This document shows, in pieces, positions 1-10,732 of a stretch of 64,000 nt of DNA (the stretch's first letter is position 1; each line of letters opens with the position of its first letter). The DNA lies in assembly GCA_029204225.1 (NCBI GenBank), contig CM055110.1, forward strand, positions 37,268,960 through 37,332,959, written 5' to 3'. The stretch is from Diphasiastrum complanatum. Its lineage: Eukaryota > Streptophyta > Lycopodiopsida > Lycopodiales > Lycopodiaceae. The translations under genes and the position numbers were made by a program. The notes beneath the pieces are model-generated. The model made no database searches. It saw only the letters and a program-made list of their open reading frames with translations, and was not told the DNA's origin.

Positions 1-326
1 GATCAGTCCACTTGGCATGCTTGGACCTTGTGACCTGTGAATACTAAGTGCCTCATAGGGTACCAACCTCATGCCCCGCCAAAGACCTATGACCCTCTTG
101 GTCACCCCGACTACTTTCCGGCTAGCATCACTAACGGCTAGGGTCCCGACGGTCAAGCCACACCGCATCTTTGACAGCTTGACACCAGATCACTGCTTGT
201 GACGCATCGGTCCTCACTTGGGACAGATGTCCTCGTCGGTCACTGACCCTTGCCAACGCTAGGCCTCAGGCCCTTTGGTAACAGGCCGTGCCGAGGTCAT
301 TATAGAGTCGTAACTGAACTCTAACA
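1..326 (-). repeat. 3' LTR of a Ty3/gypsy chromovirus, cut by the window start
   Basis: Read on the minus strand this starts at position 326 with TGTTAGAG and runs off the window. It is closely similar to 10433-10732 and 8077-8117, which together form the other LTR of the same family. It lies just downstream, in minus-strand sense, of the integrase-chromodomain reading that ends at 405, where a 3' LTR is expected. The family's 5' LTR ends ...TGTGACA at 7951, so the termini are canonical TG...CA. Confidence 0.75.
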
Positions 327-404
327 ATCCTTCTCTCCTCTGGCAAATCATCGGTCCTCGATGACAAGCTCTGGGTAAGACTTTTGCAACGCCTGTTGCG
401 TCTC

Positions 405-1858
405 TCAGGTAACATCTGACAACGGATGCCCTTTCCAAGTTACTAGATACTCTTGAAGGAGGCGATTACGCAAGCGTCGCTCCCTTCGATCTAGGACTGT
501 TTCTGGCCCATAACCTGTGGTGTCTTTCTCCTCTAGAGACACTAGACCTTCCACCGGGCTATCGTCATCATGCAAACATTTCTTCAGTTTGGTAACATGG
601 AATACTGGATGCACCTTGCATCCCACAGGTAGTTGTAGCTTATGAGCTACTTGGCTCACCTTCTTAATAATCAACCATGTTCCACAATACCTAGAAGATA
701 ACTTGGCGCACTTTCCTGTGCGTAGCACTTTCGACTTTGAAGGGACTAGTAAATACACACAATCTCCATTCTCAAATTTTCGATAGGTACGATTCTCACG
801 GGTATAATTCTCTTCCCTAGCTACAACCTTGGACAAGTTGTCTCGTGCCATCTCCAGCTTCTGCTGCATGTGAGCCAAAAGCTCTACAACACTAGATACC
901 CTATGCAAAATCCTCATGACTGCAGGATTAAGTGGCTTGAAACCATAATTGAGCTCAAATGGACTCAATCCAGTGGACGCATGTCTCTTATCATTGTACG
1001 CGAACTCTAATAGCGGTAAATGCTTTACCCAGTCTGTTTGCGTACTACTAACATATGTCCTAAGCATATCTTCCAAGATCTGGTTCACCAGCTCTGTGTG
1101 ACCATCTGTCTGAGGATGCTTAGAGCTACTCATCCACAACTGTGTTCCCAGTTTGGCGAACACCTCAATTCATAAATTTCCTGTAAACTTTGGATCCCTG
1201 TCAGCAATAATGGACTTCGGAAGACCATGTAACTTGATAATATTCTCAATAAACAACTCAGCAACTTGCAGAGTTGTGACCTTCTTGGTCGTTGCGATGA
1301 AATGAGCCATCTTGAAAAACCTGTCTACCACTACCATAACGGAATTGAATCCCTTCTGGATCTTGGGTAGCCCAATAATAAAATCCATAGAGATGCTTTC
1401 CCACCTTCCTGTAGGTATCTCAATTGGATGTAGCAAGCCCGGAGGACTTAGTCTCTCCGCCTTGTTCACTTGACAAGCCGTGCAACGTTGGACGTACTCT
1501 CTTACATCCCGCTGCAATCGTGACCAGAAATAATGCCTTCTTAAAAGCTCACTAGTCTTATCAATACTAGGGTGCCCTGCGCAGGGACTATCATGACATT
1601 CATGAAGTATCTTACGACGAAGATTTTTTATGTCTGGCACGAAAACTCTTCCATTTCTCAATAACATACCATCCTTCATGGTGTATGTTAGATATGTACT
1701 AGTGTGTGCTTCTACGGAAGCGACAACCTCTATTGACTCTTCCGTTTGGTCGACTACCTTGTGCACATTAGGCCACACACGTTGACAATGCGGGTCCTTT
1801 TTTTGAGCCTTCTTAATCTCCTCCATGAGACCACTGTCAACCACAATAAAGCTCATCT
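405..1858 (-). pseudogene. Chromovirus integrase with C-terminal chromodomain (broken)
   Basis: C-terminal part of a Ty3/gypsy Pol polyprotein that would insert retrotransposon cDNA. In minus-strand order there is a tail of the RNase H-integrase linker, an HHCC zinc-binding region (HECHDSPCAGH, then CTACQVNK), and the catalytic core with Asp in the SMDF and ADRDPKF contexts. A C-terminal domain follows with YRKFENGDCVYLL and VHPVFHVTKLK, then the start of a chromodomain (EYLVTWKGHP). Two in-frame stops break it: TGA at about 1168, where the family has Trp after FTG, and TGA at 405, where the chromodomain needs Trp. Positions 1267-1858 are duplicated at 5940-6531. The upstream pol part continues beyond the LINE at 5940-7751. 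The identity is certain; the element is not functional. Confidence 0.9.
1267..1858 (-). repeat. Left copy of a 592-bp direct repeat flanking the LINE
   Basis: This stretch of gypsy integrase is repeated at 5940-6531 in the same orientation and with the same length. I counted 12 differences (about 2%), all transitions. The copies share TGCAGAG at one edge and AAAGCTCATCT at the other, and everything between them (1859-5939) is LINE. It is either an extraordinarily long target-site duplication or the trace of recombination between gypsy copies. Confidence 0.85.
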
Positions 1859-1860
1859 TA

Positions 1861-2790
1861 AGTGGCAGGATGTTACTCAGCCTGGTGGAACTAAGTTTCG
1901 TCGGTTTGATGTCTACATTCGTGGTGATACCCATGACTTTCTTGAGGCGATCCGTTGCTATAGGAAGCTCCGCCTATTTGCACGTGTTTATCGCAATTAC
2001 CATGACCGAGGCGGACGATGTCGCCCAGTTCCTCCCATGCCAAAAGTGAGGCCGGAGGTGAATGGATTGATGACCCTTAACATCAATGGTATCTCTGGTA
2101 GGCGGACGGAAGTGGCTTTACTACTTAGGAGGGAGCGCCTAGCTTGCCTCGGACTACAGGAGACTCGGGCCTACGCCGGGAGTTGGCCTGTAAATTTTCA
2201 TGAGTACTTTGTGTTTGAGCACCCCGCCCGCAAGGGTGATACCGGAGAGCGAGGAGTGGCCCTAGCTATTCATAAGAGTTTGGCGGCCTTCCCGGTCGGG
2301 GTGGAGCACCCGAACTGGATCCTCGTGCAGGTATCCGGCGCGAGACTAGGAAGTAGGTCATGGATACTGGGCGGGGTATATGTACCGCAAAAACAGCTGG
2401 GCCCCACTAGGCGTAGCATGCTTTGCCAGCTCTCTAAAGCTCTTAAAGCGGCTGCTAATGGTGATCACCCGATTGCCATCATGGGAGACTAGAACATGTC
2501 TTTGAAGGCAATCAACCTATGGGTGAAGAAATTCAATGGCCATCTGTCAATTTTTCAAGTGGCGGGCTCCCCCTCCTCGCTACACACAAAAACGGGCAAG
2601 GGACGAACGACGATAGATCACTTTATGGTCAATTCATCTGCCCGTGATCTCCTTTCTCGCCCTAAAGTGGACCGAAATTGTGACTTGAGTGACCACTGGC
2701 CAGTGTTGTCTCGAGTGCGCTCCAGCAAATCTTTTCCTAATCCTACCCCCCCCGCAACCCTCTCTGCCGAATTTCGACCGCTCTCGGCTT
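1861..2790 (+). pseudogene. LINE ORF, N-terminal part with apurinic-like endonuclease
   Basis: This part would nick target DNA to prime reverse transcription. A basic N-terminal stretch (RRFDVYIRGDTHDFLEA) precedes the endonuclease. The endonuclease shows LMTLNINGI at its start, GLQETRA with the catalytic Glu, GGVYVPQ, and IMGD followed by a TAG stop where the family has Asp-Trp-Asn, then TIDHFMVN and SDHWPVL with the catalytic SDH. The reading resumes in the same frame after the TAG, so one nonsense mutation (TGG to TAG) explains the break. The frame is lost at about 2760-2790, and the RT continues in another frame. Confidence 0.85.
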
Positions 2791-4401
2791 AAACTCGTGC
2801 GTAGAGAGATGTTGCTTCACCCAGGGTGGGGTGAGTTGGACCGGGTGATTTCCGATCCAATCTCTGAACTGCATATGGAAACACTCTACGACATGTTCCA
2901 AGAGACCTCCTTGAGAGTAGCCAAGGAATTAGGGATCCTAACACCGCCGCTCCCTAAAAAGACGGTGGGGTTGGCCTCGAATGCCATTCGGCATGCTCTG
3001 AAGCATCGTTCTCAGGCCTGGACTCAACTTCGCTTACATGGCAGTACTGAGAGCTGGAATAAATGGCAAGAAGAAGCGGCTAGGGTGAAGCTTCTCCTTC
3101 AAGTCGCCTCGGTCAAGAACTTCGACAGAATAATTGAAAGAGGTAAAATGCTCGCGAGGTCGGGGGATTATAAGCAGTTTTGGAGATGGCTTAAAAACCT
3201 CATGGGGAGGCGGAACGATGTTGGGAGTTGCCAACCAATGACGGATAAATCAGGACAGCTTCAAGCCTGTCCTGACCGCATCCTAAGAATTTGGCACGAG
3301 CACTACTCCTCGGTCCTGAGGGATTCTTCGGGGCACAGTCTGGACCCTGGCTTTTGGCGTAAACATTCGGTTACACAGAGTAGGCATCTCCATGAGATCA
3401 ACGGTGCACTCTCGTGGGATGAGGTTATTCGCTTTGTCCGCAAGGCAAAGTCAAACAAGGCACCAGGGGTTGACCTGTTACCGGCGGAGTGGTTTAAGTG
3501 TATACTGGAGGATCTAGAGGGGCCCCAAACCCCTATGACCAGAGCCCTGATGGCATTGATGACTAGAATGTGGGAAACAGGGCGGATCCCCGAAGCACTG
3601 AATACCTCGATCTTGGTCTCGATCCCGAAAAAAGGTGATCTTTCAAGGGCGGACAACTATCGGGGCATTTCTCTGATTCCCGTTGCACTTAAAATCCTTA
3701 CTTTGATATTGATTGGTCGCTTGGCGAGATCCCTTGAGAGCGATGGGTTTTTTCTCCGAGGCCAAACGGGATTCAGAAAACTGGAGGAGTGCGGGGGCCA
3801 AGTTGTCTCGCTTCAGGAAATCATCCTTCGACGCAGAAACGTTGGCCTGCCTACTTTTGCGGCGTTCATCGATTTTCGTAAGGCTTATGACATGGTCCCT
3901 CATGGGGCTCTCCTCCACAAATTGGCAGCGGCGGGGGTATGCGGTAGGATGTTGGATTTTTTTAAGGGATTGTATGCACACTCAAGCGTGAAAGTCAGAG
4001 TTGGTAGCGGACTGTCGGAGCCAATTCCGGTGCAAAGGGGAGTTCGGCAAGGATGCCCAGCCTCACCTACCCTGTTCAACATTTTTATTAATGATATCAT
4101 TGACGAAAATGTGGCGCTTGGTGTTTTGGTGCCTGGCCTTGGTAATAAGGTGCAAGCCTTGCTCTACGCGGATGATGTGCTGCTTTTGGCCGACAGCCCT
4201 CAGAGGCTCCATGAGGCACTGAATCGGATCTTTGCGTGGGCCACCAAGTGGGAGATGGACTTCGGTTATGACAAGTGCCAAGTTATGATCTGGAGTCCTA
4301 ATAGGAACTTGGGAAGGGATTTCAGCTTTTTTCTTGGGACCACACAGTTGCAGCAGTGCCAAAGTTATAAATATCTGGAGGTCACACTGACCCCAGACTA
4401 G
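2760..4401 (+). pseudogene. LINE reverse transcriptase domain
   Basis: RNA-dependent DNA polymerase of the LINE. RT motifs appear in order: APGVDLLPAEWFK, LVSIPKKGD, YRGISLIPVALKIL, AAFIDFRKAYDMVPH with the first catalytic Asp, VRQGCPASPTLFNIFIND, the active-site box LLYADDVLLLAD, KCQVMIWSPN and KYLEVTLTPD. The palm residues are all present, so the domain was recently functional. It ends at a TAG (4399-4401), after which the same frame continues into the thumb region. The element cannot be assigned to a named LINE clade by eye. Confidence 0.9.
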
Positions 4402-5489
4402 AATATTAGGGAGGCGGTCAAAGATAGACACGCCTCTGGGTTGAAAGCACTGAATGGCATGAGACATCTCCTGGTCTCAAGAAAAGTCTCGATGAACTCA
4501 AGAATCCTTCTCATTAAGGTGGTGTTGGTTCCGGTTCTTGCTTTCGGTGCTGAGCTCTTTGGAATGCACGATCAGAAGTCTTTTAACTCCCTCCAAGGTA
4601 TCATCAATACCGTTGTAAAGTGGATGTTGGGGAAGGCCGGTAAATCCACGTCTGTGTGCTCCTCAGTTATTTGTCGTGAGTTCAATATCCCCCCTCTCGC
4701 GGCGTCCTTTGCCTCTCACCGCATCCGGATTCTGAATAAGTTACCTTCGCTTCATACTTGGGCGCCACTCCTGGTGGCTAGCTCCCCAAAAGTCACTTTT
4801 AAGTCGGGGTCCAAATGGACCTGGTTCCAACGCACTAATAATTGGGTGAACAAGTTTACCTCGAGGGGGCAAAGGGACGAAAAGGGAGTAAAAACGAGCA
4901 CATGGGACCGATGGGACATACAACGTGGAAGCACCGGCATCTCTAACTATACCAAACACGGTTTTTTGGCCTCTAGGAAATACCTAACCCGGGGGGGGGG
5001 CTGAAGGGAAACAAAGTTAACCGCGGCCTTAGATTGCTTGCGCTTCTAAGGATGGGAGGGCTGGTACTTAACCAACGTGCCATCCGGTTCGACATTGCTG
5101 ACCCGTGCATCCGGGACACTTGTGTTATGTGCGGGGAAGATGGGAAGGGGGACAATATAGGGCATCTGCTCTTGTCATGCCCAGCCGTCTCTGAGCATAG
5201 GAAACAGCTCTTGCAACCAGCTATCAATTGGCTTAACGATCGCAATTTGGGTACCCTCGCTGTTGAGAATAAGTGGCCTGTGCTGGCAGGTGGCCACATA
5301 GGCGGAATAAGGTTACCTATGTGGGGAGGTGTCCCGGGCAAAAACACTCCGAAGTGGGGATACGAACGGATGGCCGAATTTCTGGCTGAAGTCATTCCTC
5401 TACTAATGAAGAAATTTGCCAATAGTCGAGTGAGAACTACCCATCCTCAGGCTGCTGGTAGTGGCACAGGGTCTGGGGGATCATTGTGA
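4402..5489 (+). pseudogene. LINE C-terminal region with Cys/His zinc-binding motif
   Basis: Continuation of the LINE ORF after the stop at 4401. The frame is open to about 5004 and contains KALNGMRHLLVSRKVSMNSR and LVPVLAFGAELFGM, typical of the RT thumb and connection. The frame then slips within a run of nine to ten G at about 4991-5000. The rest (5034-5489) includes CVMCGEDGKGDNIGHLLLSC, a C-x2-C-x11-H-x4-C motif resembling the zinc-binding element that follows RT in many LINEs, and a Gly/Ser-rich end before the stop at about 5489. Confidence 0.75.
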
Positions 5490-5939
5490 GTGGTCGATTT
5501 GTACCATATGAGGGACGGTCCCTGTGGGTTGGCTTGGAGGCGGGATTGGCGTGTGCGACTATGGTCGCACTTTTTGCAGTCAGAGGCCCCTCTGTTCTGC
5601 ACGACGGACTGAACCGGGGCAACTCGGAGAGGTCGCAACTGTCGCCCCTGGGCAGCCGGTGGGCTCTGAGTAATCAGGCTCTTTGGGGGGACTACCTTTC
5701 CCCATAGCATGCCAATGCACCGTGAGTGTTGGGCACTTGCCTTGTCGCACTATGCCATTTAATTCACACCCTAGTGCGGCGGTCCAGCCTCCAGCTTGGG
5801 TTTAGTGGGTGAGACCCCCACACGGCCTGCACCTACGCGGTGTTGGTGCCTACCACTTCGCCTGTTGGGGGCGGCCGCGGTCGAACGCAGGGAAAAAATT
5901 TGAAGGGAAGCAATTGCGGCCCAACGGTAATAACTCTGG
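5490..5939 (+). other. LINE 3' untranslated region
   Basis: GC-rich sequence between the last LINE stop codon and the start of the second 592-bp gypsy repeat. Several short open frames exist, but none resembles a known protein. No poly(A) or simple-repeat tail is visible at the junction near 5939. Confidence 0.55.
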
Positions 5940-6531
5940 TGCAGAGCTGTGACCTTCTTGGTCGTTGCGATGAAATGAGCCATCTTGAAAAACCTGTCTA
6001 CCACTACCATAACGGAATTGAATCCCTTCTGGGTCTTGGGTAGCCCAATAATAAAATCCATAGAGATGCTTTCCCACCTTCCTGTAGGTATCTCAATTGG
6101 ATGTAGCAAGCCCGGAGGACTTAGTCTCTCCGCCTTGTTCACTTGACAAGCCGTGCAACGTTGGACGTACTCTCTTACATCCTGTTGCAATCGTGGCCAG
6201 AAATAATGCCTTCTTAAAAGCTCACTAGTCTTATCAATACTAGGGTGCCCTGCGCAGGGACTATCATGGCATTCATGAAGTATCTTACGACGAAGATTTT
6301 TTATGTCTGGCACGAAAACTCTTCCATTTCTCAATAACATACCATCCTTCATGGTGTATGTTAGATATGTACTGGTGTATGCTTCTACGGAAGCGACAAC
6401 CTCTATTGACTCTTCTGTTTGGTCGACTACCTTGTGCGCATTAGGCCACACACGTTGACAATGCGGGTCCTTTTTTTGAGCCTTCTTAATCTCCTCCATG
6501 AGACCATTGTCAACCACAGTAAAGCTCATCT
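5940..6531 (-). repeat. Right copy of the 592-bp direct repeat flanking the LINE
   Basis: Same length and orientation as 1267-1858, differing at 12 positions, all transitions. On its right side the gypsy reading continues into RNase H without a break. On its left side it abuts LINE sequence. Confidence 0.85.
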
Positions 6532-7751
6532 GATGCAGTATACGAGCTAGTGAACTAGCGACCACATTTTCCTTCCCTTTTCGAAAGCGAATTTCCAAGT
6601 GAAATTCCTGCACAGCTCAGCCCACTGAGCTTGGCGGCCTTTCAAATTTGGCTGAGTGCAAAAATACTTTCAAGTATGATGATCTGTGTACACATAAAAC
6701 TTGGCGCCATATAAATAATGTCTCCACACCTTGAGCGCATGTATAATCGCATACAAGTCTTGCTCGTGTGTAGGATATCTTTGTTGAGCTGGTGTCAACT
6801 TCTTACTCTCAAAGGCTACTGGTCTACTCTCTTGGCTCAACACTGCACTTACGACAATGCCACTTGCATCCGTCTCTAGGTCAAAGGGTTTCTGGGTATC
6901 GACAATCTTGAGGACTAGAGTCGTGGCGTTGCCACAAATTCTCAAAACGTTGCTGAGCTTCAGCATTCCATCGAACCACAGTATTGTTTTTCCGTAATTG
7001 GTCCGTTAGAGGAGCAGCTATCCAGGAATAATTTCTAACAAACCGCCGATAGAACTTACAAAAGCCTAAGAAAGATTGTTTAACCACAGCCACCTTGCCT
7101 AGGTCAACCGAAATACCCTCAACTGTTACTACATGACCCAAATACTCGACACGAGTCTTACACAACGTTGTCTTCTGAGCATTGGCATACAAGATAGAAG
7201 CTTGTAACTTGCCCAATACGGTCTTGAGATGAACCTCATGCTCCTCGACCGCTTTACTAAAAACCAATATATCGTCAATAAAATTGACGACAAAATTGCC
7301 CATATAGTCTTGCAAGACATCGTTCATGAGCATCATGAACGTGACTGGTGCATTGGTTAACCCAAATGGCATAACCAAAAACTCATAATAACCGAAACGA
7401 GTTTGGAAGGCCGTCTTCTGGACGTCTTCATCTCGAATCCGTATTTGATGGTATCCACTTTTCGGAGATCTATCTTACTGAAAATGTTGCACCTTGCAAC
7501 GCATCCAGTAGATCATTAATTCTGGGCATCTTGTGCTTTACAGTGATCTTATTCAATCCCTTGTAATCTACAAACATCCGGAAGCTACCATCCTTTTTCT
7601 TAACAAGTAAAATAGGAGAGGCGATAGGTGAATAACTTGGACGGATGTACTCTAGCTTGAGATACTCCTCCAACATCTTTCTGACTTCCTCTTCCTCTTT
7701 TAGGCTCATCCTATAAGGAGGCCTACATACCGGACTAACTAGGCGACAATC
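5940..7751 (-). pseudogene. Chromovirus reverse transcriptase, RNase H and start of integrase (broken)
   Basis: Upstream part of the same kind of Pol polyprotein as 405-1858. On the minus strand from 7751: PVCRPPYR, RT fingers (VKKKDGSFRMFVDYKGLNKI), a frame change near 7380-7470, MPFGLTNAPVTFM, and the active-site box NFIDDILVFSKA (FIDD in place of the usual YxDD). RNase H follows with LETDASGIVVSAVL, ALKVWRHYLYG and YVYTDHHT. The integrase HHCC region comes next (5940-6531, the second 592-bp repeat copy). Gag and protease are missing: only about 190 bases separate the RT start from the primer binding site at 7948. This is a deletion derivative with several frameshifts. Confidence 0.9.
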
Positions 7752-7936
7752 CCTCTGGCATATTACTAATTAGCACGTGTTTAAACTGAGTGCGGATGGA
7801 CTTTTCCAATTCACTTGCTGGGTCACATCTAGGCTGTAATGAAAATGCATGTGCACTAGGGAATGAAAAAAAACTAAGAAATGATGTTTTCTCCACTTTA
7901 TCTCTCTAGAACGAGTTGTTCTTTCTCTAGAATGAG

Positions 7937-7948
7937 GTTCTGATACCA
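7937..7948 (-). promoter_or_regulatory. Primer binding site of the chromovirus (initiator tRNA-Met type)
   Basis: The minus strand reads TGGTATCAGAAC, one base from the common plant PBS TGGTATCAGAGC, two bases after the LTR end (...TGTGACA at 7951). This is where a tRNA would prime minus-strand cDNA synthesis. Confidence 0.75.
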
Positions 7949-7950
7949 AT

Positions 7951-8117
7951 TGTCACAAGCAAGTCTCTCGAAGCTCGTGAATCCTGGAAGGTCGGTGTGT
8001 AGAATGAACCTCCCACCCTCCTTGAGTCCTACTTGCTATTCCCGTCAACTGGCACATGGCATCCACCTGTGGGTGATCAGTCCACTTGGCATGCCTGGCT
8101 CTTGTGACCTGTGAATA
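7951..8117 (-). repeat. 3' part of the chromovirus 5' LTR
   Basis: It ends TGTGACA at 7951, just before the PBS. Positions 8077-8117 match 4-44 in the other LTR. At 8118 the match stops abruptly and resumes at about 10440, so this LTR is split by an insertion of about 2.3 kb. Confidence 0.7.
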
Positions 8118-9378
8118 CGCCATATTTTGCTTGTGATATGAAATAAAATTCACAAAACTGAAAAACTTCAGATGATCATAACTTTGGCTACAAGATACCA
8201 AATTGGGTGCTGTAAAGCTCAGTACAGAGGGAGACCAAGTGAACAAGATGCTTGCCATATCAGTCTGCCATCTAGGCTTCACACGTGTGAGATCAGGGTG
8301 TCAGAAAATCTCTAGTAGGGCGCATTTCCACGACAAAATCATGCAAAAATGAGCAAACACCCATTCCAGCCCAAAATTGATGCGACCAACAGTCTTAAAC
8401 AATCAATTAGACTTCCATGAAGCATTCATACTGATCCTAAGATGCAGTATAGGTTGAGAACGAAGATTTCTTGATTTGTAGAAGTCAAAATAGCTTCAAA
8501 CTTGATGGAGATGGTGCATAAGCCACCGGCCATCAATTTATAGGTCTGATAGCTTGTTAGAAAAGTAAAAATGAATTATACTCATGTTGTAACTAATTCT
8601 ATAATGATCTCCTTATGGATTTGGAGAGATCCATCCCCCAAAAATCACCAAAAATGGTCATTTTTTGAACTTTTTTTTGACTTCCTACAAGTTCAATTGT
8701 TGGAATTCTTGGTTCTAATTTCAGGGAAAGCTTTAAAAGACTTTGGTCCACCTCTTTACAAGCTCTACATGGTGTTTTACAGCCACCTACTATCCAACTT
8801 TATGAAAAAACAAGCAAAAATAATGATTTTTGGCTATTTTTCGATTTTTTTCATCACAATAAAATGAAAATTCATGACATATAACTCTTTATCTAACACA
8901 TGCAAACAAATTTACAGAATTACAACCATCTAATTGGTCTGATCTTGCTAGATTTTGGATCTTACTATCTATTTTGTGCCAAAAAAAACATGAAAAACCA
9001 AGCAATTTTGACCAAAACATAGCCTATATAAATAATTGGAAAGAACCGACATGCATCATTAATTTCATCATTAATGAACCCTAAAACAAAAGTACACTTG
9101 CTAGAAAATTCAGATCTACCAAATATTTGATCTACACAAAAAAAAAGCTCCAAAAAAACATCACAAATTGGCCTTCAAGGACAATTCTCCATAAGACCAC
9201 AAAGAATTCCAAGAGTAATGGATCTTAGCAACATGCAAATTGAAACCGAGATAGTACACCCATTTGCACCCTTGCTATCCACCTTGGAAGAGAATTCCAA
9301 TGATCCAATTCAAAATTTTGACGAAAGGTAGCCCTTCTCCATGTTCTCCAATCTTCGTAAGTCTTGCTCTGATACCAA
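8118..9378 (-). mobile_element. 5' leader of a second LTR element (non-coding)
   Basis: Non-coding, AT-rich sequence on the minus strand downstream of the LTR at 9379-9862. The minus strand at 9376-9366 reads TGGTATCAGAG, the primer binding site. The sequence near 8118-8290 is the reverse complement of sequence near 44867-45010, which is the leader of the same family in front of a gag gene. No coding potential was recognised. Confidence 0.65.
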
Positions 9379-9862
9379 TATAAGGGAAGCTCCCTCAAGA
9401 TCCTACTTACAAGACAAAACACAATGGAAAACACACTATGAAGCAAAGCTCCACCCCCAAGCCAAGGAATAAGAAACATGAAGGTAGAGTGAAACCTTGG
9501 CAATGAATCAATGATCACAATGAGGAGTAGGGTGAGTTTGGCCTCAATATATAGAGCCCAAACCAACCTGGGCACATAGCCATGCATAGCCCTAAGTTCC
9601 CTATATATAGATTCACCATGAATAGAGTCCTAAACATGGACCAACTATTCATAGAATTGCTATTGATAACTCTACACATGCATACACTGTATCATACCTT
9701 GTCTAAACTCCATTTAGTGTGTTCTGGGCCTCACAAGGATATTAGTTACTTTCGAGTCACATCCAGTATGACGTGGCATAACTAACAGCTTGATTAATTC
9801 GAGTACCGTGTATCCAAGACTAGGAGTATACTGAATCCTACTTACTGGCCATGGACATAACA
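9379..9862 (-). repeat. LTR of the TGTTATGTCC family, copy 1
   Basis: Minus-strand start TGTTATGTCC at 9862 and end CCCTTATA at 9379. It matches 43296-43817 (plus) and 46302-46821 (minus) along its length. It is followed by a PBS and leader, so it acts as a 5' LTR. Upstream it abuts degraded copia integrase. Confidence 0.75.
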
Positions 9863-10432
9863 ACGATAGTTATGAGATCATTGTCTATAGTAGATAACAC
9901 AAAGGTAGAACGAAAGTTTATAGAAGTACACCTTACAAATTGTCTTCTTTCCCTACATGATCTCCTTACTTTTCGAGTCTCTTTAGGTGTAGATGTTTCC
10001 TCAACATGTTCATCCTCCTGTGCTGAATTATATGTAGAAATTTCTTCAAGAAATTTGAATTACAACTTTATGATAATCATCCTTGTTTGATTGTTTATCT
10101 TCCTTTAGAGACCAGAAGTCCTCTCTAAAGATCACATCACGACTATATTCTATCTTATGTGAATTCATTCACAAAAGCTTCTATCTCTTTATACCATCAC
10201 CATAGCCAATAAAATTGCACTGCTATGCTTTATGGTCAAGCTTACTCCTCTTTTCCTTGGAAACATAAATAAATACTTCATAATTCTAAGTTGTTTGAGG
10301 GAAGGCTTGTGTCATGCAATCCCACATTGCTTGCAATATTGCTCAAACTCATTTGACCAAAACTCACATCCATTCTCTGTTCTCATCACCTTGATCTTCT
10401 TATTGGTCTAGTTCTTCACAGAAGTCTTAAAC
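9863..10432 (-). pseudogene. Degraded Ty1/copia integrase fragment
   Basis: The minus strand from 10432 reads EFKTSVKN, stop, then KKIKVMRTENGCEFWSNEF and EQYCKQCGIA, the part of copia integrase around the second catalytic Asp. An internal deletion follows and the reading picks up in the linker before RT (DVIFREDFWSLKED equivalent, near 10100). Many stops are present. It lies between the split halves of the chromovirus LTR, together with the LTR unit at 8118-9862. Confidence 0.7.
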
Positions 10433-10732
10433 TCCTGAGTGACTCATAGGGTACTACCTTTGTGCCCCGCCAAAGACCTATGATCCTCTTGGTCACCCCG
10501 ACTACTTGTCGGCTAGCATCTCGTCACTGATGGCTAGGGTCTCGACGGTCAAGACACACTGCATCTCTGACAACTTGTCAGGCGGCCACACCAGATCATT
10601 GCTTGTGACGCATCGGTCCCTACTTGGGACATATGTTCTCGTCGGTCACCGACCCTTGCCAACACTAGGCCTCAGGCCCTTTGGTAACTGGCCGTGCCGA
10701 GGTCATGATAGAGTCGTAACTGGACTCTAACA
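10433..10732 (-). repeat. 5' part of the chromovirus 5' LTR
   Basis: Similar to 36-326 throughout. The minus-strand start TGTTAGAG at 10732 marks the outer end of the chromovirus. Sequence from 10733 belongs to the dispersed repeat described next. Confidence 0.75.

Larger units (their letters stand above)
1859..5939 (+). mobile_element. Non-LTR retrotransposon (LINE), decayed, inserted in gypsy integrase
   Basis: The insert encodes, on the plus strand, an apurinic-type endonuclease, a reverse transcriptase and a C-terminal Cys/His motif, in the usual LINE order. It is visibly GC-richer than its surroundings. The 5' edge lies inside a reading frame with no gag-like ORF before it, so it is probably 5'-truncated. 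I see no poly(A) tail at the 3' edge; the last few hundred bases (5490-5939) are GC-rich and non-coding. Four lesions separate the reading frames: TAG at 2490-2492, a frameshift at about 2760-2790, TAG at 4399-4401 and a frameshift at a G run at about 4991-5000. Confidence 0.85.
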
